A DNA stretch of 64,000 nucleotides from Bacillota bacterium (GCA_023391695.1 JAEWAK010000074.1:36987-100986), one strand, 5' to 3'. Counted from the stretch's first letter, positions 25,795 through 35,239 are shown. Notes: generated from the letters alone by a model not told the origin. Made by a program: numbers and translations.

Positions 25795-26116
25795 TCTTTA
25801 CTCCAAACTTTAAATCCCATTATTCCCCGATACTAAAAATATCAGAAAACTCTAAAAAATATCTATTAATATTGTATAATATAAAAATCTTTTGTCAACT
25901 TGTTTTTAACCTAATAGAGCATTTTTACTAGTTTATATCCATTTATTTTACTCCAAAAAACCAATGAATTCAATATATATTTTAAATTACCACAAATTGG
26001 GAAATATGGACTTGATTTCCATAATAGCCAGGGAACTGGCTTTTTAGGCAATAGGACATAATTTATCACAAGAAAATATACCCCTGGCAGGATTGGTCGA
26101 ACTTTCCATAGTAAAA

Positions 26117-26146
26117 AAAAAGCTGCCTACTAAGAAGCAGCTTTTT
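26117..26146 (-). terminator. Terminator after the SASP gene
   Basis: AAAAAGCTGC (26117-26126) and GCAGCTTTTT (26137-26146) form a perfect 10-bp stem with a 10-base loop. On the minus strand it ends in a run of T. It is 38 bp beyond the SASP stop codon. Confidence 0.85.
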
Positions 26147-26184
26147 CTATTAATTTTAGATTATTTTGTCCGAATATATTAAAA

Positions 26185-26388
26185 TTATTGTTGACCTGAC
26201 ATACGTTTTTCTTGTTCTGCAATCATTTTCTTAACCATCATACCGCCGACACTGCCGTTCTGGTAGGAAGTTAAGTCACCATTGTATCCCTGTTTTAAAG
26301 GAACACCGATCTCGTTTGCCACTTCATATTTAAAACGGTTTAATGCTTCTTTTGCCTGTGGTACTTCTGCTCTGTTTCTACTTGCCAT
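26185..26388 (-). CDS. Alpha/beta-type small acid-soluble spore protein
   Basis: A 67-aa spore protein that coats and protects DNA in the dormant spore. The diagnostic parts are present: EALNRFKYEVANEIGVPL, which includes the GPR protease cleavage region, and the second block GDLTSYQNGSVGGMMVKKMI. The ATG at 26388 (MASRNRAEVPQ) is chosen because GGAGG lies eight bases upstream; a longer in-frame extension lacks a site. It is monocistronic, with its own terminator, and would be transcribed in the forespore by sigma-G (known for the family). Firm evidence that the organism forms spores. Confidence 0.95.
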   Translation of the reverse strand: MASRNRAEVPQAKEALNRFKYEVANEIGVPLKQGYNGDLTSYQNGSVGGMMVKKMIAEQEKRMSGQQ

Positions 26389-26583
26389 AATAAACGCCTC
26401 CATTTTCATATTTTGAACCATTAAAACCATTAAATTTATAGTGTTTAATAGGTTTTATTTTGTGTGGTTCAAAATAATACTGTGTTGTTGTTTGTTACGC
26501 TATTATTATGTGCAATCTATTTTTTAATAATCAGGTAATTTTTTGAAATAATTATTAAAAAAGATTTAATTTAAATTTAAAAT

Positions 26584-28992
26584 TTAAGGCTGGGGTTCGA
26601 TACGGACAATATAGGTTTCATAGTCTTTATCCTCTGCAGCCGGACTGGAAAACACAACTTCCCCCAATCCTTTTAATAAGGTATCATTCATGTCCGTGTA
26701 TTTATCCCTCTCCAGTTTGCCTACATAAATATATTCAATCCGGTACTTGTCAATCAGTGAATTCACCAGTACTGCATCGGAAGAAGTATAAATATTTTGT
26801 ATATCGGCAGCCCTTTCATCAATCACTTCCGTACTGCCTCTCCATAACCATTCATGTACATACCAGCCAAGTACGGTCGGCAGCCCTGTTGACACGGATA
26901 TACGTTCATAATCGGAATAGCTGTCTCCGTTCGCCTCCAATATAACAGGAGTTCCCTTTACATGATCATTTAGCCAGTTTACCGCCAGATAATCATCCGG
27001 CATCTGGGTCTGCAGATAGGCAGCCGCATCCAATCCTTTATAGTTATTCCTATTAAATACATTGCCATACCAGGCTTGTACGGATACTTTCGTATACCAT
27101 AAACTGCTGATAAATAAAACAAATGTTATGATCGTAAATTTTATTTGCCATACAAATCTGCGGGCTTTTATGAATTTAAGGAAAATAAAGCCGCTGCATA
27201 GGCCAAACAGGATAAATGCCTGATAGGTTAATTTAAACATGGTGTTGGCCCTTTTATAATCACCGGAATAGATGTCCTTAACATAGATCAATTCCGGTAT
27301 GATCACCAACCCGGCCGCACACAAACCAAGGGTCAATACAAAAAGCTCGGATATATTTAAACCGGAAAGGAATAAAGCCACCGTACCGCCAGTCTCAGCC
27401 TGTCCAACCTCAGCCTGCCCATTTTCACTGTTATCTGAAGCAGAACTTTCTTCTTTTAATTTTAATTTATATTTCGTGATCAGTTCAACCAGCAGACCGG
27501 CAATCAGACTGATGGGAAGCCCCCATAATATGATTAACTGGTACAAAGGGGTATGAGAGGTTGCCAGCTGTATTTCCGTAGATATCTGTTCAAAATTCAG
27601 GGTAAAGGGAAGGGCCGTTAATTTTGCAGCCAAAATAACCGTGATCCCCTGTAATGCCGTAATATAGACAGGTTTTAAGTATATATGCCTGCTTTCCGGT
27701 TGTCTTATGGAATCACCGCCGTATACCACTAAATTGGAAAAAAGAATAATTGCTCCTGCCACTACGTAATAAATAGGAAAATCCCAGAAATTTGTAGTAT
27801 GAAACAAACCGATAAAAAATCCGATAAACAGGATATATGGATTTATAATCTCCCCACGCAAACCGGGCTTATCCGGCTTATCTTCCCGAAGGTTATTTTC
27901 CATAAACCTTTTTCGGTTTAATAACCAGGCGAACAGGATACCCGACACGGTAAGTACAAAAATTATATTGATAACATGGGCGTGCAAATCTCCCAGTACA
28001 AAGGAATAGCTGGGGAATTCATGGATGGTTTTATCCGTGGTGTCCGGATTATATCCGATGTACCTGGTGGAATCCGGAAACCAGTAACCGGCATCCTCAT
28101 CCGATTTGATACCAAGCAAAGTACGAAAAAAAGGTATAACCCAATAAAATAAAGTAAAATGCATATTTCCGGCAAGGGTTACCCCGGCACCGGATAAAAT
28201 ACCCGCGGCGGCTGGTGCTTTTCCATATTTTATATTCCGGTCTTCAAAAAAATTTTTGGTGACATTATAGATAAGGGAATAAGGCAATACAAAGGCCAGG
28301 GCTGCCAGGGTCATAAGCATCAGATTGTATCCCACATTCACGGATACAAAGGACAGTTTTGTCATAAAGGCCGCCATATATTGTCCGACGTAATAATAAT
28401 TGATGGTACTGCCGGCAAACCATAAATCTTTCGGAGGCATATAATCTCCCCGCATCATGACTGCCATAAAACCGTAGTCCATGAATTTCTCGGTACCGTG
28501 TGCCTCCGGTTTAAATCCCCGGATATAAATCCAGATTAAAAACAGTGCCAGAAATAATAACTCCTCCGTTAACATGGAATTTATTTTTTCCGCTGTGAAC
28601 ATGGATTTTATCCGTTCCGGTTTCATTTTGGCCAGAATAAAAGCGGCAGCGCAGATACAAAAAACCACAACAATAACACAGGAGAGGGAGGTAAATTTCA
28701 TGAGCTTTAATGAAGATACCAGCCACATAAGGTAACCGCTTACCGCCAGTCCGATTGTTTTGGAAAACACGTATCCGTTATCGTGAAAAAAAGAAAAGAT
28801 TTTCCCGGTTACCGGGAGAAACGTAATACCAAACAGCAGCAAAACAAACCACCAGCTGAAAAATGCAGCAAAATCCTCCTTCAGCAGAAATTGAGCCAAA
28901 AACAGAATTAAAGCACCTGCCAAAGCCTGTATAATAATTTTTATGATCCTATTATGCCCGGTATGAACGGATACCGTTAATTGATTCCCCAT
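26584..28992 (-). CDS. Large polytopic membrane protein, DUF2298 (YYY domain)
   Basis: An 802-aa integral membrane protein with roughly 16-18 hydrophobic segments. It carries the DUF2298/Chlor_Arch_YYY pattern, including FMDYGFMAVMMRGDYMPPKD, AGSTINYYYVGQYMAAFM and FVLGDLHAHVINI. The C-terminal 120 residues are soluble and extracytoplasmic-like (VLGWYVHEWLWRG). The family looks like GT-C fold glycosyltransferases that use lipid-linked sugars (inference from general architecture). It is the last gene of an operon with a GT2 enzyme and UDP-galactopyranose mutase, which suggests export or assembly of a galactofuranose-containing surface glycan. Confidence 0.85.
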   Translation of the reverse strand: MGNQLTVSVHTGHNRIIKIIIQALAGALILFLAQFLLKEDFAAFFSWWFVLLLFGITFLPVTGKIFSFFHDNGYVFSKTIGLAVSGYLMWLVSSLKLMKFTSLSCVIVVVFCICAAAFILAKMKPERIKSMFTAEKINSMLTEELLFLALFLIWIYIRGFKPEAHGTEKFMDYGFMAVMMRGDYMPPKDLWFAGSTINYYYVGQYMAAFMTKLSFVSVNVGYNLMLMTLAALAFVLPYSLIYNVTKNFFEDRNIKYGKAPAAAGILSGAGVTLAGNMHFTLFYWVIPFFRTLLGIKSDEDAGYWFPDSTRYIGYNPDTTDKTIHEFPSYSFVLGDLHAHVINIIFVLTVSGILFAWLLNRKRFMENNLREDKPDKPGLRGEIINPYILFIGFFIGLFHTTNFWDFPIYYVVAGAIILFSNLVVYGGDSIRQPESRHIYLKPVYITALQGITVILAAKLTALPFTLNFEQISTEIQLATSHTPLYQLIILWGLPISLIAGLLVELITKYKLKLKEESSASDNSENGQAEVGQAETGGTVALFLSGLNISELFVLTLGLCAAGLVIIPELIYVKDIYSGDYKRANTMFKLTYQAFILFGLCSGFIFLKFIKARRFVWQIKFTIITFVLFISSLWYTKVSVQAWYGNVFNRNNYKGLDAAAYLQTQMPDDYLAVNWLNDHVKGTPVILEANGDSYSDYERISVSTGLPTVLGWYVHEWLWRGSTEVIDERAADIQNIYTSSDAVLVNSLIDKYRIEYIYVGKLERDKYTDMNDTLLKGLGEVVFSSPAAEDKDYETYIVRIEPQP

Positions 28993-29008
28993 AGCAGACT
29001 CCCATCTG

Positions 29009-29716
29009 TTAACCGATATATTTATTAATTGCCGAAAAGTCCTTTAATGCCTGTCTTCCAATCCTGAATATCTTTTTCATGTTAATGGAATTAACTCCTC
29101 CCTGCCTTGGACGGAACGTAATGGGCAGGTATTTTACCGGAAGCTTTTTCTTCCCGTAAATTACAGAGACTAAAACATTGGACAGATTATAATCTTTTGG
29201 TATTAATTTGATATTCTCTTTTAAAACCCCTGCCTGCATTAAACGAAAAGGCGTATTGGCATCCTTTAAGGATACGCCGAAACAGAGCTTAAGTACAAAC
29301 TTTAAGGTTTTTGTTACAAAAAGCCTGGAAAATCCATCCTGCCGGCCTTTTCTATGCCCGATAACCATGGCATATTTATCCCGAAGCTCCCAAAACTTCC
29401 AGAATTCTTCCGGTACCGTCTGTCCGTCGGAATCCGTCTGGAATATATAATCGGCACCCTGCCCGGTTCCATAGTTATAGCCATATAAAACTGTAGCTCC
29501 ATGTCCGCCGTTCGGCTTGGTTACAGGTTCAAAGGCAGGCTTTGTAAGTGCCTCCTGTTTCATGATGGAATAAGTGGAATCCTTGCTTCCATCATCAATA
29601 ATCACCAATTTACTTCCATTACCGATTCTATCCACTATAGTATACCAATTCTTAATTACGTCACGGATATTTTCTTCTTCATTGTAAGCTGGAATTACAA
29701 TAAACAGTTTATCCAT
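29009..29716 (-). CDS. Glycosyltransferase family 2
   Basis: A 235-aa GT-A fold enzyme: LFIVIPAYNEEENIRDVIKN at the N-terminus, IIDDGSKDST, NGGHGATVLYGYNYG, the metal-binding FQTDSDGQT, and NTPFRLMQAGVL. The layout resembles dolichyl- or polyprenyl-phosphate sugar transferases of the DPMS type, but without membrane helices at the end. Sugar and acceptor cannot be told. Its start overlaps the end of glf by 8 bp and it is followed 16 bp later by the DUF2298 gene, so all three are one operon. Confidence 0.9.
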   Translation of the reverse strand: MDKLFIVIPAYNEEENIRDVIKNWYTIVDRIGNGSKLVIIDDGSKDSTYSIMKQEALTKPAFEPVTKPNGGHGATVLYGYNYGTGQGADYIFQTDSDGQTVPEEFWKFWELRDKYAMVIGHRKGRQDGFSRLFVTKTLKFVLKLCFGVSLKDANTPFRLMQAGVLKENIKLIPKDYNLSNVLVSVIYGKKKLPVKYLPITFRPRQGGVNSINMKKIFRIGRQALKDFSAINKYIG

Positions 29717-30803
29717 TCAGACCTCCCTCAAAGATATCCAAGGCACGCCGTACAACGGCATCCATATTATAATAACGGTATTCTGCCAGCCTTCCTGCGA
29801 ATATAACTTTTTCTTCCCTCTCCATTTCCGCCTGGTATAAACGGAACTGTTCCTTACATTCCTTCGTGGGAAACGGATAATAGGGTTCACCTTCACTGCA
29901 GGGGTATTCTTTCAAAATGGTTGTCAGCTTATGCTCCTGCCAGGTTAATTTTTTAAATTCCGTAATACGGGTAAAATCGTAATCGTTGGGATAATTGACC
30001 ACCGGTGCCGGCTGGTATTCTTCCCTGTTAAAGGTTTCAAAAACAAAATTAATGCTGCGGTATTCCATTTTCCCGTATTTATAATCATAATAATAGTCCG
30101 TCGGACCGGTATAGATTAATTTATCATATACCAAATCCCCGATTACCTCTTTGTAATCCGTGTTAAGTAATATTTTTATGTTGGGATTTGAGACCATTTT
30201 TTCACACATTTTTGTAAAACCGAACCTGGGCATTCCCTGGTAACGGTCATTAAAATACCTGGTATCCCGGTTTAAGCGGATGGGGATTCTGGATATAACG
30301 GAGGTATCTATTTCGCCCGGGTCAATCCCCCACTGCTTTTTCGTATAAGTTTCAAAAATCTTTTGGTATATGTCCACTCCGACTTTACTCAAAGCCACAT
30401 CCTTGCTGGTTTTGATTTCCTCCATGGGAACTGCCTGTTTTTTTAAGAATTCTTCCACTTCGTCACAGGATAAGTTCAGGTTATAAAGCTTATTTATGGT
30501 TTCCACCGTAATGGGCATGGGTATCAGGTTGCCGTCCACATAGGTAAGCACCCGGTGCCAGAAGTCATTCCAGGGAGTAAACCGGCTTAAATACTGGTAG
30601 ACCTCCCGGTCATTGGTATGAAAAATATGGGGACCGTAATTATGAATTAGTATTCCGTCTTCATTATAAGAATCATAGACATTGCCGCCGATATGATTCC
30701 TCTTTTCAATAATTAATACTTTTTCCTTTAAAACGTGTGCAATCCTTTCGGCTATTGTCAATCCCGCAAGTCCTGCTCCAACCACTACATATTTATAATT
30801 CAT
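29709..30803 (-). CDS. glf: UDP-galactopyranose mutase
   Basis: A 364-aa flavoenzyme that converts UDP-galactopyranose to UDP-galactofuranose. The FAD-binding start VVVGAGLAGLTIAERIA, IIEKRNHIGGNVYDSY, the substrate loop HNYGPHIFHTNDREV, and the C-terminal FAGRLAEYRYYNMD (conserved Arg and Tyr residues) are all present. Length is standard. The start is at 30803 with GAGAGGT four bases upstream; that ribosome binding site is part of the repeated leader element described separately. First gene of a three-gene surface glycan operon. Confidence 0.97.
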   Translation of the reverse strand: MNYKYVVVGAGLAGLTIAERIAHVLKEKVLIIEKRNHIGGNVYDSYNEDGILIHNYGPHIFHTNDREVYQYLSRFTPWNDFWHRVLTYVDGNLIPMPITVETINKLYNLNLSCDEVEEFLKKQAVPMEEIKTSKDVALSKVGVDIYQKIFETYTKKQWGIDPGEIDTSVISRIPIRLNRDTRYFNDRYQGMPRFGFTKMCEKMVSNPNIKILLNTDYKEVIGDLVYDKLIYTGPTDYYYDYKYGKMEYRSINFVFETFNREEYQPAPVVNYPNDYDFTRITEFKKLTWQEHKLTTILKEYPCSEGEPYYPFPTKECKEQFRLYQAEMEREEKVIFAGRLAEYRYYNMDAVVRRALDIFEGGLNG

Positions 30804-31032
30804 AAATACCTCTCATTCCGCCGCCCATGGCAGCACAAAATCTTCTGAAAGAAGCCCCTGAACGGGTTCTTTCATCAGTCTGGAATGAGCACAGAGAGTG
30901 CTCATTTCGGACTTCTTCGGTATGAAGAATGTTTTCTCCACAGCTCGCGACATAGCTGCCATCAGGCAGCCTCAAATGGCGTATACCCACAACCTGTTCC
31001 TTCCGGTCAACTTTCTGATTTAAGAATATCAC
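30804..31032 (-). promoter_or_regulatory. Structured leader/repeat element (family B) before glf
   Basis: The 230-bp spacer upstream of glf is rich in hairpins on the minus strand: GCTGCCTGATGGCAGC, GAGCACTCTCTGTGCTC, and GAAAGAACCCG...CTTCTTTC. Its last 40 bases (AGATTTTGTGC..GCC...GGCGG..GAATGAGAGGT) match the element at 37734-37772 and provide the glf ribosome binding site. A 79-codon open frame runs across it but lacks a ribosome binding site and has the same repeat-derived peptide, so I treat it as non-coding. Confidence 0.6.
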
Positions 31033-31037
31033 ATTAT

Positions 31038-32663
31038 TTATAATACATTATTAATATCTTCCGGCAATATTGCTGCTAACTGCTCTTTGGTAGGTTTATC
31101 ACAGACCACGATACGGTTCGCCTGATTAACTACAATTTTTTCAAATACATTGCGTATACCCCTTGCATTCCCAAACTGGATCCGGTCTTTCTCCTCCATT
31201 GTATCCAATTTATTTTTTACTGCCGTCAGGGCTTCTTCCTCTATGGTAAGGCCGGCTTTCCCAGCCATGGAATTCAATATTAGAATTAATTCATCGTTAT
31301 TATAATCCGCAAAATCAATAAATTTATTAAATCTTGAAATTAATCCTGTATTTGCCTGCAGAAACTGCCGCATTTCATTCCGGTAACCGGCCACAATAAC
31401 AACCAGGTTATCCCGGTGGTCTTCCATCATCTTAACCAAAGTATCGATTGCCTCCGCCCCAAAATCACTGGTGCCCGGACTTCCGGATAAGGAATAGGCT
31501 TCATCAATAAACAGGACTCCACCAAGAGCCCGTTCCACAACTTCCTTGACCTTTAAGGCAGTTTGTCCGACATAACCGGCTACCAGCCCTGAACGGTCTG
31601 TCTCCACCAGATTCCCCTCCGATAATATCCCTAACTCTTTATATATTTTAGCCACCAGTCTGGCTACTGTAGTTTTGCCGGTTCCGGGGTTACCGGTATA
31701 AACCATGTGGTAGGACATGTCCATCATGGGCATGCCGTATTCTTCCCGGAGTTTTCTTACCTTGATCAGATTAATAAGAGAATTAATTTCGTTTTTAACC
31801 GAATCCAGTCCTATAAGGGAATACAGTTCTTCCAGGTATTGTTCCAGATCCGCTTGGCTTTTACTCTCCTTTGCGGTTTCCGTCTCGCCGGAAGCAGCTG
31901 TCCTGACCGCAGAATCATCCCCTTCCGTGGCTGTACCGGCATCCGTGGCTGCATCGGCCTCTGCCACAGGTTTGTCCCTTTCATTCCTTATATGGCGGAC
32001 ATTGATCCTGGTCCTGTCCCGGTGTAAAATATATTTATCCTTATATTTTTCAAAATCCCCATTGGAAGTCAGCTGCATGGCAGTGCTGTATTCCAATTCC
32101 TCACAGCTGATTTTACGGAAAACATATCTTTCATCTATGATGTAATTCAATTTTTCGTTTCCTTTAATAAATGCGCTGACCTGACGGTAATAGCCCAATA
32201 TAAAGGTAGTCAGCTTTACATTCTTGGAATCATTAATATAGGACATGGCTAATAATATATTTAGCATTGCGTCAAAAAACATACCTCCGATACAGGTAGC
32301 TTTTTCGATATCCCGCAGGCTGCACAGCTGCAGCAGTATGGGAGGCGCATTTAATATTTTCTGGGCATGACGGGTTATATCCCTGACTTCTTCCTCCCTA
32401 AAAACCAAGCCAAGCATATCATGTTCCGGTATTTCCGCAATATACCTGCATTCTTCCTTATTAAAACAGCCGCAGGTAACCGCCTGTTGGACCAGTATAG
32501 CCTGGAGATATAAATCCAGCATTTCATCAATGGGCCGGTGTAGCACGGATTCCGGTCTTTCCCAGTATCCTTCCTGTAGTAACAGGTCACAGTATTTCGC
32601 TAAGGTTTTATAATTATCCTTTCCAATCTGAAAAAGCTTTGCTTTCGTATAACCCTGGCTCAT
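31038..32663 (-). CDS. AAA+ ATPase of the CbbX/SpoVK type with a novel N-terminal region
   Basis: A 541-aa protein. Residues 285-541 are a CbxX/CfxQ-type AAA+ domain: LIGLDSVKNEINSLINLI, Walker A VYTGNPGTGKTTVARLV (about 335), GYVGQTALKVKEVVERA, Walker B GGVLFIDEAYSL, sensor VVIVAGYRNEM, and GNARGIRNVFEKI. The first 230 residues are mostly alpha-helical with several Cys and match no domain I know. A linker rich in Ala, Asp, Glu and Thr (about 230-280) joins them. Relatives such as SpoVK act in sporulation, others as rubisco activases; the role here is unknown. AAGGAG lies nine bases before the ATG. Confidence 0.85.
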   Translation of the reverse strand: MSQGYTKAKLFQIGKDNYKTLAKYCDLLLQEGYWERPESVLHRPIDEMLDLYLQAILVQQAVTCGCFNKEECRYIAEIPEHDMLGLVFREEEVRDITRHAQKILNAPPILLQLCSLRDIEKATCIGGMFFDAMLNILLAMSYINDSKNVKLTTFILGYYRQVSAFIKGNEKLNYIIDERYVFRKISCEELEYSTAMQLTSNGDFEKYKDKYILHRDRTRINVRHIRNERDKPVAEADAATDAGTATEGDDSAVRTAASGETETAKESKSQADLEQYLEELYSLIGLDSVKNEINSLINLIKVRKLREEYGMPMMDMSYHMVYTGNPGTGKTTVARLVAKIYKELGILSEGNLVETDRSGLVAGYVGQTALKVKEVVERALGGVLFIDEAYSLSGSPGTSDFGAEAIDTLVKMMEDHRDNLVVIVAGYRNEMRQFLQANTGLISRFNKFIDFADYNNDELILILNSMAGKAGLTIEEEALTAVKNKLDTMEEKDRIQFGNARGIRNVFEKIVVNQANRIVVCDKPTKEQLAAILPEDINNVL

Positions 32664-32704
32664 TATGTCTCTCCTTCCTGCTATCTGGTGTCATTTGGTA
32701 CCCA

Positions 32705-32861
32705 GTTCATGATCTTGTTGCTCCACTCGAAATTTACAAGCATGCTTGCAATTCCTCATTCCGCTATCATTATATCATGAACGAAATTCTTGTTCATGAT
32801 CTTGTTGCTCCACTCGAAATCACAAGCAAGCTTGCAATTCCTCATTCCGCTATCATTATAC
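32705..32861. repeat. Two direct copies of a 70-bp repeat (family C)
   Basis: GTTCATGATCTTGTTGCTCC...CATTCCGCTATCATTATA occurs at 32705-32775 and again at 32792-32861, period 87 bp. Each copy has an internal palindrome that differs: GCAAGC-type ACAAGCATGCTTGC versus ACAAGCAAGCTTGC. The region between them has the inverted pair ATCATGAAC/GTTCATGAT. It lies between recG and the promoter side of the AAA+ gene. Confidence 0.85.
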
Positions 32862-32936
32862 TATATATTTCCAGGAATAAAAAGAGGGTGTTATGAAAAT
32901 CCGGCCTATAATCTTTGGGAAATAGTGCCTAAAAAA

Positions 32937-34991
32937 CTATAGGGTTCCCATATCAAAAAAGTTTATTTTATCCGCCAATTCGGGGTTTTCACCTAATATG
33001 GCATCTAATTCCTGTTGGGTAAGGCTTTTGGCAGCTTCATTGGCTTTCATAAGGACGGCAGAATCATTATAAATGTCTCCAATCCTGAATTCCATATCCC
33101 CGCTTTGCCGTATACCGAACATATCTCCCGGCCCTCTTAATTTTAAATCTTCCCCGGCAATATAAAATCCGTCATTGGAATGATTTAAAATTTCCAGCCT
33201 TTCTTTTGTCTCTCTGGAAACGGAGCCGCTTACCAAAATACAATAGGACTGATACTGCCCCCTTCCAACTCTTCCCCTTAGCTGATGGAGCTGGGCCAGG
33301 CCAAAACGTTCCGCATTCTCGATCATCATGACCGTAGCATTGGGGACATTTATCCCTACTTCTACTACTGTAGTAGAAACCAGGACCTGAATTTCCCCGT
33401 TGGAATAACGTTCCATTATTTCATTTTTTTCTTTCGGCTTCATTTTGCCATGGAGATATTCAACTATAATATCAGACGGCATGGCCTCTTTTAATTTCTC
33501 CGTATATTCCAATACATTTTCCGCCTCAATGGTTTCGCTTTCATCTACCATGGGACAGATAACATAGGCTTGTCTCCCCTGCTTGACTTCTTTGGCAATA
33601 AAGCGGTAAGCCGTAGGACGGTATCCGGTATCCACCACACAGTTTTTAATGGGCAGCCGGTTTGCCGGCAGTTCGTCCACCACGGATATGTCCAGATCCC
33701 CGTATAATATGATAGCCAGAGTTCTTGGTATCGGTGTGGCACTCATTACCAGTACGTGAGGATGGATGCCCTTGCCTGATAAGGCTTCCCGCTGCCTCAC
33801 GCCGAAACGGTGCTGTTCATCCGTAATGGCAAGGGCCAGTTTATCATATTCAACTTTCTCCTGAATCAGGGCATGGGTTCCTATAATTACATCTGCCTCA
33901 TGATTCTTGATCTTTTCATAGGCCTTCCTCTTCTCGGCTGCCGTCATGGAGCCGGTCAGAAGAAGGACCTTAATCCCATAGGGAGCAAATAACCGGGTTA
34001 AAGCTTCATAATGCTGCTTGGCCAGTACTTCTGTCGGCACCATTAAGCTCCCCTGGTAACCGTTTAATGCCGTCAGCAGTAATGCCAGGGCCGCCAAAAT
34101 AGTTTTACCGGAACCCACGTCTCCCTGAATCAGCCGATTCATGGTATGACTGCCGGTAAGGTCCCTTTTTATTTCCTTCCAGACCTTAAGCTGTGCTCCT
34201 GTCAGCTGAAAGTCCAGTCCTTCAATAAAACGGCTGCAGCCTTCCTGCTCCTTCATGTTAAAGTCATTGTTCCAGACGGTCTTTTTCTCTTTCAATGCCT
34301 GGAGGGCTAAGGTAAACTGGAAAAATTCATCAAACACCAGACGGTTTCTGGCATCGGCCATGGTTTCATGACTTTTTGGAAAATGAATTTCCTGCAGCGC
34401 ATGTTTGTATTGAATCAGATTATTTTCCTTAAGAATCCGCTTGGGAAGATAATCTTTTGATAAATCCAGCTGCTCCAGGGCAATTTTCACCGCTTTTGAT
34501 ATGGCGTTGTTGGTAATTCCTGAAGTTAATGCATAAACAGGCTGTAAAACATTCATTTTTATCCGATATTCTTCCCTGGTATAGATACCGGGCTGTTCTA
34601 TTACCAGAACACCATTCTTTCTTACAACTTTACCACGGAAAATAAAATGATAGCCCATGTGCAGCTTATTCCGGAGAAATGGCATATTAAACCAGCTCAA
34701 ATTCAGCATTCCGCTGGAATCCTTAACCCGGCACGATAAGATTTTTAAATTCCTGACCTGTTTTGCCTGTACGGTAGATACTACGGATGCTTCGATTGCC
34801 GCTATCTTCCCCTCCGCAATGTGGGTTATCGGTATCGGAACCTCAAATACATCATAGGCCCTGGGATAGTGCTTTATGATATTTTCCACGGTAAACAGAC
34901 CCATCCTGTTAAAATCTTTCTCTGTTTTTTCACCAATTCCTTTTATTGTCCTGAGCGGATCTGCTAACTTTAATAACCCGTTATCTCTCAT
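32937..34991 (-). CDS. recG: ATP-dependent DNA helicase RecG
   Basis: A 684-aa branched-DNA helicase that regresses stalled replication forks. It has the N-terminal wedge/OB domain (LRTIKGIGEKTEKDFNRMGL, YPRAYDVFEV), Walker A LIQGDVGSGKTILAALAL (about residue 290), the DEQH variant ITDEQHRFGVRQRE, MSATPIPRTLA, and HLRGRVGRG-type LHQLRGRVGRGQYQSYC. The start is the ATG at 34991, five bases after GGAGGT; a longer frame beginning seven codons earlier would include that site. It follows the fakA-like gene as in Bacillus. Confidence 0.98.
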   Translation of the reverse strand: MRDNGLLKLADPLRTIKGIGEKTEKDFNRMGLFTVENIIKHYPRAYDVFEVPIPITHIAEGKIAAIEASVVSTVQAKQVRNLKILSCRVKDSSGMLNLSWFNMPFLRNKLHMGYHFIFRGKVVRKNGVLVIEQPGIYTREEYRIKMNVLQPVYALTSGITNNAISKAVKIALEQLDLSKDYLPKRILKENNLIQYKHALQEIHFPKSHETMADARNRLVFDEFFQFTLALQALKEKKTVWNNDFNMKEQEGCSRFIEGLDFQLTGAQLKVWKEIKRDLTGSHTMNRLIQGDVGSGKTILAALALLLTALNGYQGSLMVPTEVLAKQHYEALTRLFAPYGIKVLLLTGSMTAAEKRKAYEKIKNHEADVIIGTHALIQEKVEYDKLALAITDEQHRFGVRQREALSGKGIHPHVLVMSATPIPRTLAIILYGDLDISVVDELPANRLPIKNCVVDTGYRPTAYRFIAKEVKQGRQAYVICPMVDESETIEAENVLEYTEKLKEAMPSDIIVEYLHGKMKPKEKNEIMERYSNGEIQVLVSTTVVEVGINVPNATVMMIENAERFGLAQLHQLRGRVGRGQYQSYCILVSGSVSRETKERLEILNHSNDGFYIAGEDLKLRGPGDMFGIRQSGDMEFRIGDIYNDSAVLMKANEAAKSLTQQELDAILGENPELADKINFFDMGTL

Positions 34992-35101
34992 ATCTGACCT
35001 CCAACCCCGCATAATTTCCTCTATCGCAGTACAAAGCCCCTGGTGCCGATGCCTGTCACTTCAGTGACTACTTGCCATGGCATATCATGTACCTCTCTCA
35101 T

Positions 35102-35215
35102 ATAATAAAAAAAGAGCCTTCGCTTATGCCGGTTTAGCAGCATACTGCCCCGAATGTAAAACCCATTGGTTCGGCATCCAGGGAGCCTTTAAGCTCGAAG
35201 AATCTTTTTATTATT
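35102..35215. other. Symmetric structured element between the fakA-like gene and recG
   Basis: About 114 bp able to fold into a multi-branched structure on either strand: outer AATAATAAAAAAAGA/TCTTTTTATTATT, then CTTCG (35118-35122)/CGAAG (35196-35200), GCTTA/TAAGC (35190-35194), ATGCCG (35126-35131)/CGGCAT (35172-35177), with two internal hairpins (GCAG/CTGC at 35137-35148, AACC/GGTT at 35160-35171). It is bordered by T runs in both directions, so it may terminate transcription or be a structured RNA. It begins 24 bp after the stop codon of the fakA-like gene. Confidence 0.6.
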
Positions 35216-35239
35216 CATGACCGGGGTACTGCCCTCATT

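Noticed and set aside
26040..26110. Possible HTH fragment (IGHNLSQENIPLAGL)
   Set aside because: Only about 20 residues resemble an XRE helix-turn-helix and there is a stop just before; too short to call.
30793..31032. 79-codon minus-strand ORF upstream of glf
   Set aside because: No ribosome binding site; overlaps glf; its sequence is made by the repeat element (RFCAAxGG peptide recurs at 37687), so it is probably not a gene.
32639..32896. 85-codon plus-strand ORF
   Set aside because: Encodes the translated family C repeat (VHDLVAPLEI twice), has no start signal, and lies in a repeat.
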